A stretch of DNA of 64,000 bases from Trichomonas vaginalis G3 (GCF_026262505.1 NC_067203.1:20441411-20505410); one strand, 5' to 3'; shown: positions 1-10,326, counted from the first letter of the stretch. A program made the numbers and translations. Notes: generated from the letters alone by a model not told the origin.

Positions 1-1827
1 CGAGTTGTGTGAATATGCATCATAATATGCGTAAATATACTTATTTGCGACGAATAATGTGGTTGCATAATGGAGGTGCTAAATTTTGATTTTTAATATG
101 GGGCTTTGGTATGTATAATCATGTTCTTATCTCAACGTAGGAGTATTGGTGCAATATGATTAAAATTTACGAGGTTGATCTTAAATTGAATAATTCTGGA
201 GTATAAATCACAATGCAGCTAATTCTATGTTAAAGATAGATACAGATTGTAGTAATCAATTAGGGAGTACAAATTCATTCTTTCATTTCTGTCGTATTGA
301 GCAGAAAGGAAGAGATCATAACCCTAGGAAAAAAAGCCCAAATTCGTCACTTTTCATAGTACGTTAAACTCAATTCGCTCGGCGAATGCCGAGCACACGT
401 ACTCATCATTCAACATAATATTCTCATTCTTTGGTTATTATAGTGCCAGACAACACAAGATTTCAAAGAATTACTTGAGTTTTCAATTAATCTTAATCCG
501 ATTTTAGATTTATCGAGAACTCCATCATCACAATCACATACTTCAGTGCGGTAACTACAATTATCCATATACAGAAGGAAGTTCTTTTCGAACAACTCAT
601 TTGGAGTCTGTTTTGGAAAGAACTTCTTTCTGTCCGACTTAATTTCATAGTTCCTGATCAACCAAAAGACAGAAACCACACACTATCTACTTAGGAAAGG
701 AGTTCTTTCTAAATCTTCCTTAAATTGAGATTTTACGAGAGATAACCCTTCTATTGCACTTAAAAATGAACATTTTGATATCTTTAGTATCACACATGGT
801 CATATATAGTATTTCATCTACATGAATACATTCATCTTTCGAAGTCTCTCATTAAATGGGAGGCTTCGAAAGATGAATCGTTTTATTCATACAACTTTAA
901 ATCTCGAACACATTTAGAGAGTGAGTATATCATTTTATTCTTGTTTTGAGTTTATTCTGATTCAAAATTGCAGTGAAAACAGAAGTTCACACATCATATC
1001 TGAATGTGAGCTCATCTATACTTATACGATCTCAATACCTCCACTCTAAGCATAAGAGGTGAAGTTATATAAAAATTATCAGATGCGTTGAAGTCTCAAA
1101 AGTATTGCCTGAATGCTTGTTTCATATTTGTCCAAGTAGTTTCAATGAATAAATGTATTGTTTTTTATAATTTCGATTTACCCTATAATTTTATGAATAT
1201 GGCACTTTTCGTCGATTTTCAAAGAATTAAATCGCTTCTATCTCAATAACTAATAAACATATAAGATTTTTGAAAGTATATATAGTGTACTACATCTCAA
1301 GATATTATTAATATGTATTAGAAAGAATAATATATTGGATTTTGATATCACAAAATGACTTTTCAATTTATTGTAGTTCCTCACAGAGTTGAGATTCTAC
1401 AAAATTCTTTGCAGATAATTTATGAAGGGATGATAGACTAACGAACTATAGATACATGAATTGAAAATAAAAAAATCGATTAAATATGAACCTTCATAAA
1501 CCGTTTAAGAAACTTAAAAACTATTCTTTATTGTTTATTTTGGACGAAGTTTAATATGATTGTGGTTTTATTGGACAATAATCGAGTAACGGAAAAATAT
1601 AACATTTATCTATAAAGTGAAAATTTAGAGGTATATTTCGTAAGATATTTCCTCTCTGATTACAAGAACTATTGTGAGCTATCAATCTAATGAAAGAGAG
1701 CAGATTTGGCCGTAATGAAAATGCAATACTTCGAAAATCAATGCAAAAAAGATTAATTTGTTAGAAACAATCGACTATGACACTGAATTCTAAGAGCAAA
1801 CGTTTACATTAGGATATTTTGATCATT
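1..1827. other. flanking DNA, no supported gene
   Basis: AT-rich sequence left of Polinton 1. The longest open frame (410-679, minus strand) begins with GTG, not ATG, and matches no family I recognise. Apart from one strong hairpin at 830-878 I see no structured feature. Confidence 0.5.
830..878. repeat. inverted repeat, 15-bp stem
   Basis: A 15-base arm (830-844, ATTCATCTTTCGAAG) is followed after 19 bases by its exact reverse complement (864-878). It could form a hairpin in RNA or a cruciform in DNA. Function is unknown. Confidence 0.7.
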
Positions 1828-1833
1828 TCCAAA
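1828..1833. repeat. 6-bp target duplication, left (Polinton 1)
   Basis: TCCAAA directly precedes the left terminal repeat, and the same six bases directly follow the right one. Six-base target duplications are the hallmark of Polinton/Maverick integration. Confidence 0.93.
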
Positions 1834-2220
1834 AGTAGTAGGATATGATGGGTTTAGTGACTTTTTTTGTAAACGTAAGAATTCATACAATATCGAGCGA
1901 TTTTGTATCATTTTTTTTAACATATGAAGTAAAAAATGTATGATTCTTACGGTTTTTATTCTTACGTTTTTGAATAAATCAAGATTTAAAAAATTTTCAA
2001 AATTGTAAGACATTTACACTCAGCCCAAACATAATGAAATAAATCATTAAAAAATTAACATTAATTTTAAAATAATTTATTTTTTTATCTTTTATAAAAG
2101 AAGCTATATATAGATGATGTCAGATATTCCGCGATTAATTAAACATTGTTTAAATCCTGAATGGAATCAATGGAGTCATAATCAAAGACCTCATAAACGA
2201 GTAAAAGAAATTAGAAATAA
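1834..2220 (+). repeat. Polinton 1 left TIR, 387 bp
   Basis: The reverse complement of 16651-17037. Both arms have the same length, and no difference was noticed by eye. Similarity stops just after TTAGAAATAA. A 60-70-codon open frame in each arm is a by-product of the repeat, not a convincing gene. Confidence 0.93.
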
Positions 2221-2321
2221 TTATTTTCATGAATAAAATAAAAAATAATTTTTTTTAAAAATAAACTTTAAAAATTCATGTCTTACATTTTTGAATAATT
2301 TATTTTTTTAATTCGTAAGAA

Positions 2322-2795
2322 ATGAGTGAATCAAAATTCGTGACTGTGAATCAATTAATGAATAAACTTTCACCAATTCTCACCCAGGTTAAACAAGTAG
2401 ACGTTTATTTTGATGATTACATACAAAGTTTATTTTATAAAGGTAAGTTTAATATTAAACCTATTGCTTTTGCATTTGATGGTAAATTAATCGAAAATTC
2501 AAAAATTTGGGAATTAATTCCGGATATTGAATTTATAACAAATATTAAGGATAAATGGTTTAAACAACAAAACCACCTCACTAAAGTTCTTTGTAGATTA
2601 ATGATTAAAACTGAGGAAAAAGAATTTAACGGGTTTAAATATCATCCATGTAAAATTTTAGAACTTGGTAACGAAAAACTTCAGAAAAAATTAAACGATA
2701 GACTATCAAAAGATAGAGTTGAAAGAGTAAATAAACTCGCTAAAGGTAATGGTAATGATGAAGAAGAATTTGATGAGTTCAACATTGAACTTTAA
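2322..2795 (+). CDS. Polinton protein family, 157 aa, unknown function
   Basis: An intact 157-codon frame just inside the left TIR, preceded by the T-rich leader seen before most genes of these elements. It has an acidic C-terminus (residues 145-157) and no membrane segment. A minus-strand gene of Polinton 2 (41110-41583), also exactly 157 aa, aligns along its length: KF near the start, VxVxF in the first third, then [KR]P[IL]A with a following D, N[IV]KD in the middle and KYxP further on. This marks a conserved element family. No known domain is recognised. A structural or DNA-binding role is possible but only a guess. Confidence 0.75.
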   Translation: MSESKFVTVNQLMNKLSPILTQVKQVDVYFDDYIQSLFYKGKFNIKPIAFAFDGKLIENSKIWELIPDIEFITNIKDKWFKQQNHLTKVLCRLMIKTEEKEFNGFKYHPCKILELGNEKLQKKLNDRLSKDRVERVNKLAKGNGNDEEEFDEFNIEL

Positions 2796-2799
2796 GAAA

Positions 2800-3176
2800 C
2801 TAATGATTATTTGAATTTATGAAATCAATTATTTGATTCATTCTTTCTTCAATCTCTTCTATTCTTTTTGTTAAATCATCTATTTTCATTAATGAGGTGA
2901 TTCTTGATTGAGGAATAGATTTCAAACTAACCACCCCCTTTATTTTTGAAATTTTGAATCCATCAACTTTAAACATTTTATTCAATTTACATGTTGTCAA
3001 TTCTTCAAATAATTTTTTATTATTAGCATAATAGTCATTAAATTCTTCAACAGATGAAAAAATTTTTATTTCAGTAATTGGTTTAACAACGTTTATTTTT
3101 TGTTGAACATTTTCACTTTCATTTATTTCTTCTCCTCTGTTTCATTTATTTTTAAAATCGGTTTCATTTATCATTA
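2800..3176 (-). pseudogene. coiled-coil Polinton protein, broken
   Basis: A minus-strand coding region tail-to-tail with the 157-aa gene. The readable part carries LNKMFKVDGFKISKIKG, a patch typical of a hydrophobic core, followed by a heptad stretch (LTKRIEEIEERMNQIIDF) that should form a short coiled coil. The start region is degraded, with about one break. Function is unknown; a small structural or assembly protein is possible. Confidence 0.45.
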
Positions 3177-3233
3177 AATAAAAATTAGAATATAAGTGAT
3201 GATAATATTTTTTTAATTAATATTAAATCAGAA

Positions 3234-3434
3234 ATGGCGGCAGGATTCTTTAAAAAATTATGGGATGAAATTAAGAAAGCTGCGGGTTGGGTTCATAAAA
3301 AGATTATTAAACCCATTGCAAACTTTTTGGCACCAGTAGCGAAAACGGCAGGAACTATCATAGGTGGAGTATTAGGTACTAAAGCAGGTAATCCGGCGAT
3401 GGGAGCACAAGCAGGTAACGCAATTGTGGAATAG
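3234..3434 (+). CDS. small amphipathic, glycine-rich peptide
   Basis: A 66-codon frame with a T-rich leader and ATG. The N-terminus MAAGFFKKLWDEIKKAAGW is a strongly amphipathic cationic helix, followed by an Ala/Gly-rich hydrophobic segment (residues 35-60). The neighbouring gene on the other strand (3494-3709) opens almost identically. Helix-plus-Gly/Ala peptides of this size resemble the membrane-active internal proteins of adenoviruses and related capsids, but that role is inferred from composition and context only. Confidence 0.65.
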   Translation: MAAGFFKKLWDEIKKAAGWVHKKIIKPIANFLAPVAKTAGTIIGGVLGTKAGNPAMGAQAGNAIVE

Positions 3435-3493
3435 CTGAAGGAATACTTAATAAAATAGGAGGTAGATAGTGGAAAAATAAATAAATATTATTT

Positions 3494-3709
3494 TTATCTT
3501 AGTATCGGTTGTAGTCTTTGATAAACTTTTTCTCCTTTATTTAAAACTTCTCTTATTGGGGCAGCTTTTGGTGTTATTGATTCAGCAACGTCACTAATTG
3601 CTTCTTTATTCTTAAATATCCAATTTGCTCCCTTCTTCAATGTTTCCCAAACTTTACTCGCTCCTCTTTTTACTCTATCCCACAGTTTCTTAAATATACC
3701 TGCAGCCAT
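3494..3709 (-). CDS. small amphipathic peptide, paralogue of the 3234 gene
   Basis: A 71-codon frame opening MAAGIFKKLWDRVKRGASK, nearly the same helix as the convergent neighbour at 3234-3434, so the pair probably arose by duplication and inversion. It is rich in Lys, Ala and Trp, has no Cys, and ends in a second Leu/Arg helix. It is likely a membrane-active or core-associated minor virion peptide by analogy with adenovirus-type systems. No sequence family is recognised. Confidence 0.62.
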   Translation of the reverse strand: MAAGIFKKLWDRVKRGASKVWETLKKGANWIFKNKEAISDVAESITPKAAPIREVLNKGEKVYQRLQPILR

Positions 3710-3778
3710 AGTTGATTATTTCATTAAAATTAAAAATTCATTTTCATCTTTTAATTTTGATTTTTTATTTATTAATAA

Positions 3779-5419
3779 ATGACGACTAACTATTTGGTGC
3801 CAAACACTAAACCGATTAATGGAAATGTGTTTCATTCATTCGAAAAGATAAATGAAATATTCGCAAAGAATGACGGTAGAAGATATTATAGAGAACTTGA
3901 AAGTTCATGCTATGACTCTGATGCTCCATATTTTGATGATAAACAAACTCATTTAAGAATTACAAATCCGGCTCATGATGTGAACCAATTAGGTGACACA
4001 TATATTAAACGCAAAGTTAAAGCAACTCTAGTTTCAAATAAAGCTTTCACATGTGATGCCGCTTTTAAATGCATGCGTTTATTCGTTGGTTACAAATCAT
4101 CAAATCAAAGCTTTAAACAATTAGAAGTAGAAACGAAAGAGGTGATGCCGGTTATCTTCAGATGGATTGCGCCCGTGAATCTTTCGCATTTGCAACATAT
4201 AAACCAAAATCAGAAAGGAAAGTTAAAAAGTTTGTTCATTCGTTATATAATAATGTTCAAAAATATGATAACTCAGTATGTGGTAAATATATTGACCCTT
4301 CAGAAGTTTTCAAGAAAGCAAATGAAGAAGTTGATGTCACTTTTGATATGATTATTCCGGTAAATGATTTGTTAGCATTTCAGGCGTTCGATGATTATCC
4401 TAAATCATTTGGTGATATCATTCTTAAATATTATGTTTTCAGGGATACTTTAGTATTTTTGTCAGGTTGACCCGTTAAGAGTTGCTGATTTACAAAATTA
4501 CGTTTATGAAAAGATAACTGATGAAAATTATGAAAAGATTATGAATCATGTTTATAAATATGATCGCAAATTCCAACAAATCGGACTTCCTACCAAATTA
4601 ATTACAAGCTTAGCCGCTACATCTGCTGAGGCAACAGTTGATGACGTTATTATTTCATGCACAAAGATGGAAGTTTTAGAGGATAAATGCATTACACCAG
4701 GATACGGTTTAATTGAAGAATCAGTTAAAGCAATACCACGTTTATTTAGTAAGGAAGATCCATTCATGATTCCAGCTCAACATATTGACGTTCGTTCACT
4801 AAATGGAGGTTGCATCACTCCTGAAGGTATTAGCTCAGATTTCTCATACGCTCTTCATAATGTTACAGATGTTGTGTTAACATTTCCGAAGAATGCAATG
4901 CAAAGAACGGTTTTAGAAAATCCAATGCTTCGAGGTCTTCAGGTCACTATAGATTCCAGAAACTTCCCCGATCAAGCGATGACCACAGTGGGCGACATAT
5001 TCTTTACACGTATGCTTCAAGCTTCTGATTTAGATGGAGTGAATGAATGCACAGAAGAATACGAGGACTCATTAACTAGACCACTGAATGCAGATGATGG
5101 CACACCATTAGCTAGAACATGGAAAGACCAAACTTCATTCTTATGCACTATTCCAGTTCAACGTGATGGAGCGGGTATATTCTTTGATGGATTAGAAACT
5201 TTCAACTCACAAAGTTACAGTACAAGTGAAAGCTTATCCAATCATTCAGGGTGAAAATGACCTTACTGTTCAAAGGTGACAAATCCTCCTCAGGTTTGGT
5301 TTACTAGGACTACATATTGGACATGGACACCGGACGAAGGTTTGAAATATCATCCAACAGGTACACCACCACAGTATAGAAGTTCATATGATGAAATATT
5401 GATGAATAGAAATGTTTAA
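3779..5419 (+). pseudogene. major capsid protein candidate, broken
   Basis: About 1.6 kb of plus-strand coding sequence in the position and size expected of a Polinton major capsid protein (double jelly roll). The readable parts are rich in beta-type sequence with alternating hydrophobics and many Asp/Asn/Thr loops, including the segment IPAQHIDVRSLNG. Identification rests on size, composition, position beside the packaging ATPase and comparison with the capsid candidate of Polinton 2 (54867-56440); identity between the two is low. It is broken, with about three breaks. It is the left-hand member of a capsid-ATPase pair. Confidence 0.55.
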
Positions 5420-5443
5420 AATTATAAATTTATTTTTGATTAA

Positions 5444-6270
5444 ATGGATTTAAATTCATCCACCCTTATGAAGAATTAGCGGGAGTATATAATACATACG
5501 TAGATGATATGATTAATGAAGCATTGAGTGATAATAGAAATGCTCTATCTAAGGAAAAATTAATGAAAAATTCCATATTCTGAATGTTACTTAAATTCAA
5601 TCACTGCAGCAATTGGTAAACAGAATAAAGGTAAAACATTAACGATATTAAAACAAATTATCATTATTGCTAAACACTTCCCCCCATTCACATGTGTTAA
5701 TTTATATCAACCGTTCAGGTTCACCTTCAGATGATACATTTGAATCTTTAAAGCATTTAATCAAAATTCCAATTATTTATTTATCACAAAGAAGAAGCAG
5801 AAGATTATTTAAAAAACTTTTTAATGTATAAAGAATTATATAATACAATCAAGAAGCAAGGATTAGAGGATAAAATTATTGATAAACAACGGGATGAATT
5901 ATTTGAAACACTTTCTATTTCAAATTTTGATAGAGAATTTTTGCATTCACTCATTTTTCTAGATGATGCCGTGAAATCAAAACTAATAACAAATGAGAAA
6001 TCATATTTTATTCAGTTATTAACTCAATGTCGACACATTCAGTGTTCATTCTTTATGGCTGTTCAATATTTCAAAGCATTAAGCAAACATTAAATCAAAT
6101 CTATCAACACTTTTCATTTTCAGTGGGTTTAGTCGTCAACAGTTGAACGTTATGCTTATCAAGTGAATTTACCAATGAGCATTAATGAACTTTACACACA
6201 ATATCAGCAATTAGGTGAACATGGAAAAATAATAGTTGATTTAAATAAAGGAAGTGTTAAATTTGATTAA
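5444..6270 (+). pseudogene. packaging ATPase (A32/FtsK-HerA type), broken
   Basis: Directly follows the capsid region. A Walker A loop of the form GKQNKGKT and a Walker B of the form LIFLDDA are both readable, matching the layout of the intact ATPase of Polinton 2 (29528-30421). In related elements this enzyme drives DNA into the capsid. Several breaks are present. Its leader begins with the T-rich promoter-like motif. Confidence 0.7.
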
Positions 6271-6309
6271 CTTTTTATAATTAATTTTATTTTTTATTTA
6301 TAATTAAAC

Positions 6310-7210
6310 ATGACAGAAATGGCAAATCTTCTACAGGTTCCATTAAAACAAGGAACAAACAAAAAGGGTGCATATAATAGAACTATGAAAGTTCCTGATG
6401 GAATGAAAGAATTAGTTCATATTGTTGCTGGTCTTCAAAAAGATGTTAAACAAATGAGAAACGTTTTAACATTACCAGAAGCTCAAGCATATGCCAAACG
6501 TCAAGGTCCAAATTGGGAAGCACACACGAAGCAGACATTACGGGTCCAAATGAAAACCTGATGGTATAAATGAATTTTCGTTACTGATGGACAAGGGAAT
6601 ATTAAAGTCATAAATGGTTACAAATTAACTATAACTGATTATCCTAAAACGTAAAGCATATAATGAACGTTATCCTATGCAATTTGATGAAAATGGAAAA
6701 GCTGTTAAACAATACATTGGAGAAGGTGAAAATGGTCCAATTAATTCATACCGTTATAATCCATATTCTTATTTCAATGAAGAATTAAATGCTATTGAAG
6801 AGGGACCGGATGGATTACCACAATATTCTAACCAGTTTGATGGTCAATATGCAAATATTAGACCTGAAATTTCAGCTAAGAAATTCTTTAAAGTTGCTTT
6901 ATTCGATCCAGTTTTCGCAAATGTTAAAGATGAACTTAAACATCAATTCCAACCAATTATAGTAGCAAGAATTGCATCAGGTGCTTTATCTCAAGCATTC
7001 AAAGATTTAATTAAGAAACCATTATATCAGCAACGAGGTTTAACTTATGATTTAGTTAAGGAATTAGATAAAAGAAAATTTGAGAAATCAGATGATTATA
7101 AGAATGCAATTAATGAATATATTAGGTCTATTAATTACAATGAACCAGCTAAAAATCAACTTCAAGAACAAATACAGGGAATAATAGATTCAAAACTTCC
7201 AGCAAAATAA
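6310..7210 (+). pseudogene. unknown Polinton structural-type protein, broken
   Basis: A plus-strand coding region of about 300 codons after the ATPase, with a clean leader and ATG. The first part is Lys-rich ([19 protein letters not shown]). The later part has many Tyr, Asn and Pro, then a helical C-terminal third beginning near FFKVALFDPVFANVKDELK. I recognise no domain. Its position among capsid genes suggests a virion or assembly protein. About one or two breaks. Confidence 0.5.
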
Positions 7211-7243
7211 AAGTTTAAATATATTTTTTTTATTCGAATATAA

Positions 7244-7912
7244 ATGAGAAGACGTTTCACTAGTCAAAAGAACACTAACGCAAAAGCAGAGATTACGGTT
7301 GGTTATAACGTAAATGATGATAAATCACGAATTATTCAAAATGTTAAAGTTAATGTTAGCCCTGAATTAACAAGGTCAGCAACTCAACCAAATTTATTAA
7401 CTCGTGACTTACCGAAAAAGGAGGAGGAGCAAAATAAAGAAGATGGAGACCCAATCATTTTATCTGAACCCGGTAAAGAACCTGTTGAAATTCCCACTTA
7501 TCCAACATACCCCCCACCTCTTTCATCAAACATCGAGAACCCATATAAAATAGACATTAATTCTGAATTAATGAAAATTTACCGTGATATAATAATTAAT
7601 AATTATGATTCAATAATAAATTTAATTGACCAATCCGGTTTAATTATTTTACCTTATGAATCATTAATTCACATTATCGCCATTCTTTGTGATGTTCAAG
7701 ATTCAGACGTTAAGATTCAATTTTTCATAGATGATGAGGTTTCATGCTGCGGAACAGTTGCAAAAATAAATCCTATAAAGGATATTAGCACAATTAAGAT
7801 ATCAAAGAACGGAACAACAACTGAACTTCATTTAACATATAATGATATTTATAATAAAATAGTTGATGAATATAAAATATCACTTGAAAAATTCTTTGTT
7901 AAGGCTATTTAA
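7244..7912 (+). CDS. conserved CCG-motif protein, 222 aa
   Basis: An intact frame. Residues 1-90 are low-complexity, basic then Pro-rich; residues 105-222 form a conserved domain. This matches the C-terminal half of a Polinton 2 gene (30838-31404): both have a run of hydrophobic helices, then DDEVSCCGT here versus DPEIECCGQ there, then a beta-like tail around K/N-x-I-K/R. Both lie after the ATPase and are followed by a convergent minus-strand gene. Its stop overlaps that of the convergent neighbour within TTAA at 7909-7912. Function is unknown; the paired cysteines might bind metal or form a disulphide. Confidence 0.8.
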   Translation: MRRRFTSQKNTNAKAEITVGYNVNDDKSRIIQNVKVNVSPELTRSATQPNLLTRDLPKKEEEQNKEDGDPIILSEPGKEPVEIPTYPTYPPPLSSNIENPYKIDINSELMKIYRDIIINNYDSIINLIDQSGLIILPYESLIHIIAILCDVQDSDVKIQFFIDDEVSCCGTVAKINPIKDISTIKISKNGTTTELHLTYNDIYNKIVDEYKISLEKFFVKAI

Positions 7913-8388
7913 TATTCAAGCATTAACATTATCGAATAATAATCCTTTGAATCATAATCAATAATAATTGACCTTTCACCAGTTTCTATCGTTTGTTTTA
8001 TTTCTTTTTGTTCCCCACTATCCGGATCGGTCATTGTAATTGTTTTTGTTATAGTATCAGCTTTATCTTTAACTTCAATCTTTTTTCCATCGGGATATTT
8101 AAACCAAAATTCCAAAAATTCGATATTGTCAATCTGTTCATATTTTAATCTATCAATTACATTTTTAATACCATCTGAAAATCTTATGAAATGGTCATTA
8201 TATGGGTTTGATTGAACTAAATTTGAATGAAGTGAAATATAACCTGTTGATGAATATGACACTGACTCATATTTTCTGAAAACACTAAAATTTATAACAT
8301 GAATGAATTTCTTATTCGTTGAATTTATGAATTCATGAGGTAATCTTATTCTAGTTTTATTTATCACTGGAAAATAACGCTTTACCAT
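7909..8388 (-). CDS. beta-rich protein, jelly-roll candidate, 159 aa
   Basis: Start taken at 8388 (MVKRYFPVINK) rather than an upstream Met because the T-rich leader motif sits just before it. The sequence is beta-type throughout, with GYISLHSNLVQSNPYN in the middle and an Asp/Thr-rich exposed loop (about 110-140) before the C-terminus. The Polinton 2 gene at 31745-32173 occupies the same syntenic slot (minus strand, after the CCG gene) and shows a faintly similar plan. A single-jelly-roll minor capsid role is plausible but not shown. It shares a divergent promoter with the gene at 8408. Confidence 0.65.
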   Translation of the reverse strand: MVKRYFPVINKTRIRLPHEFINSTNKKFIHVINFSVFRKYESVSYSSTGYISLHSNLVQSNPYNDHFIRFSDGIKNVIDRLKYEQIDNIEFLEFWFKYPDGKKIEVKDKADTITKTITMTDPDSGEQKEIKQTIETGERSIIIDYDSKDYYSIMLMLEY

Positions 8389-8410
8389 ATTTTTAATCGT
8401 AATAAAAATG
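8386..8410. promoter_or_regulatory. 25-bp divergent promoter
   Basis: Only 19 bases separate the divergent start codons at 8388 (minus) and 8408 (plus). The two halves, CATATTTTTAATCG and its near mirror image TAATAAAAATG, make an almost perfect palindrome, so each gene sees the same T-rich motif followed by an A-rich start. Similar junctions occur at 29509, 30810, 33767 and 62481. Confidence 0.6.
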
Positions 8411-9118
8411 TCAATTATCAATATTATTTCGAATAATAACTGTGAATTAAATTTAACAGTTAGCGGAATTTATAATGTTACTCTCGTTTCTGTGAGTGGT
8501 AAATTTAATCCCATTCTTTTAGACCCTTCAGATTATATATCATTTATTAAAGATGACCTTGAAAAAACGTATGATATGTATATAAATAATGTGATAGCGA
8601 AATGGGATATTAACATGATTTTAAGTTATTTAAATGAATCATTTATCGTATGGTATGAAGAAAATTTTAAATCAAAACCTGATAAACTTTTTGAACTTGA
8701 TGAAATAAATAACCTTATTAAATTCCCGCTGAAAATTAAATTTTGTACTCCTCATCTTCGTTCATTGTTGGGGATATTAAATTTTGAAAAAGATGTTGGG
8801 GATGTTTTGTATTCTGACACTGGTTCCAATTTCATTTTAATCAAATGTGATAAAGTTAATACCCCAATGAGATTTTCACATCAAACATTAGACCCTAACT
8901 CTTACCCATCAATACAAAACATTTTATCCATCAACTTAAACACATTTTATTTATCATATCCGTTTCAATTATCCGGGAATTCATTTATTCTTCATTCAAA
9001 AGATTTATCAAATATTAAATTTAGAATAACTGACCTATTTGATTGTGATTTAGAATTTATGAATGAAATATTATGGCAATTTCAAATAGAGAAAATAGCT
9101 GATGAGATAACGGATTAA
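8408..9118 (+). CDS. minor capsid-like protein, 236 aa
   Basis: An intact frame with ATG at 8408. The N-terminal third is beta-type (NLTVSGIYNVTLVSVSGKF), the middle is helical with many Asp/Lys, and the last third is again beta-type, ending SNIKFRITDLFDCDLEF. An F-R-[IL]-x-[DE]-L ending also occurs in the Polinton 2 gene at 31745-32173. No enzyme motif is visible. A single-jelly-roll penton or fibre-anchoring protein would fit the neighbourhood; confidence in function is low. Confidence 0.65.
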   Translation: MSIINIISNNNCELNLTVSGIYNVTLVSVSGKFNPILLDPSDYISFIKDDLEKTYDMYINNVIAKWDINMILSYLNESFIVWYEENFKSKPDKLFELDEINNLIKFPLKIKFCTPHLRSLLGILNFEKDVGDVLYSDTGSNFILIKCDKVNTPMRFSHQTLDPNSYPSIQNILSINLNTFYLSYPFQLSGNSFILHSKDLSNIKFRITDLFDCDLEFMNEILWQFQIEKIADEITD

Positions 9119-9142
9119 ATATTTATTTTTAAATCATAATAA

Positions 9143-9361
9143 ATGATTAAACAACAGCAACTTAAGGCGCAAAGCGCCCAGGTCCTTCAGACCATTACAT
9201 ACGCCATATATGCATATAATTCAAAGACGGCAGAACAAACGCAAAGGTTGAAATATGGAGATTTGGAGATAGTATTGAAAAATGACCGTTTCGAATTCGT
9301 TTGCAAAGGTGGTGCAGTGATATCAAATATAAGAAATTTTATTTATGAATTCAAAAATTAA
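9143..9361 (+). CDS. small fibre-associated protein, 72 aa
   Basis: A short frame with a T-rich leader, overlapping the start of the fibre gene by 17 bases. Near the N-terminus it carries AQVLQTI, also present near the C-terminus of the minus-strand gene at 11417-11857 and, as AQILQTI, at the start of the fibre tip in Polinton 2. The rest is beta-type. It may be a fibre chaperone or connector; this is inference from position. Confidence 0.55.
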   Translation: MIKQQQLKAQSAQVLQTITYAIYAYNSKTAEQTQRLKYGDLEIVLKNDRFEFVCKGGAVISNIRNFIYEFKN

Positions 9362-10318
9362 AGGAATAACGGATGATATAACATCAATTCCACCAGAAGA
9401 ACAGAGATATTACGCATTAAATGCATTTCCTAAAGTTTTGAAGATTGGAAGATTTAATTTAAATGAGGAATTCATAGAAGGTTTCCTAAACGACATAATG
9501 AAGAAGGTGGATAAGGAATATGTGGATAGTGAATTAAATAAGAAGGCAAATTTGGTTTATGTTGATGAAAAAGATAATGAAATTAAAGAAAAGGTTGAAT
9601 GGTATCATGAATGGACATCGGAGACTTTTAAAGTTAAAGCTGATACAGGATGGGTTTCAAGATGTTTAGACCTTAAAGCAGATAAAACTTATGTTGATGA
9701 AAAAGATAATGAAATTAAAGAAAAGGTTGAATGGTATCATGAATGGACTCGGAGACTTTTAAAGTTAAAGCTGATACAGGATGGGTTTCAGGATGTTTAG
9801 ACCTTAAAGCAGATAAAACTTATGTTGATGAAAATTATGCAAAGAAGTCGGAAGTAAATGATGTGATTACAAGCATGAAAAATGAAATACTTCAAACATT
9901 ATATCCTGTTGGTTCTATTTATACGTCAATGAACTCAACAAATCCCGCAACAGTTCTGGGTTTTGGTACGTGGAAGCAGATTGTAGATAAATTCTTATAC
10001 TGTGCTAGATATTCAAAGCAAACAGGAGGTTCGAAGAAAATTAAAGAAGCAAACCTTCCACCGCACACTCATACAGGAACGACAAACTTTTCTGGCGACC
10101 ATAGCCACTCATTAAGAGACCACCCATTATACAACTCAGAATATAAAGCTGGCAATGATGTTTTATCTCCATCTTATAACAATGCAGCAAAAAAGATTTT
10201 TCGACCAACTGAACCGGGAGGAAATCATTCACACACTTTCACAACAAATCCAACAGGCTTGGGTAAAGATTACATGCCACCATTTGTGACTATATTCGCA
10301 TGGTACCGCGTTCATTGA
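9345..10318 (+). pseudogene. phage-type fibre with collar-like tip, broken
   Basis: The N-terminal part carries two copies of a repeat of about 47 codons containing KADKTYVDEKDNEIKEK, typical of trimeric coiled-coil fibre shafts. The last 139 codons form a compact tip: YPVGSIYTS, then GFGTWKQI, paired HTHTG and HSHTF motifs and a final PPFVTIFAWYRV. This is the arrangement of tail-collar / baseplate-type tip domains of phages and some giant viruses. The tip is about 96% identical in DNA to the tip at 36299-36716 in Polinton 2. About one break. A Lys/Gly-rich gene follows. Confidence 0.8.
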
Positions 10319-10326
10319 ATGTGCTT

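Noticed and set aside
410-679. 89-codon minus-strand frame as a host gene
   Set aside because: It has no ATG start (begins GTG), no recognised family and no clear promoter.
1804-2013. Open frame in the Polinton 1 TIR (also at 16858-17100)
   Set aside because: It runs across the element border into different flanks on each side, and the composition is that of the AT-rich TIR.
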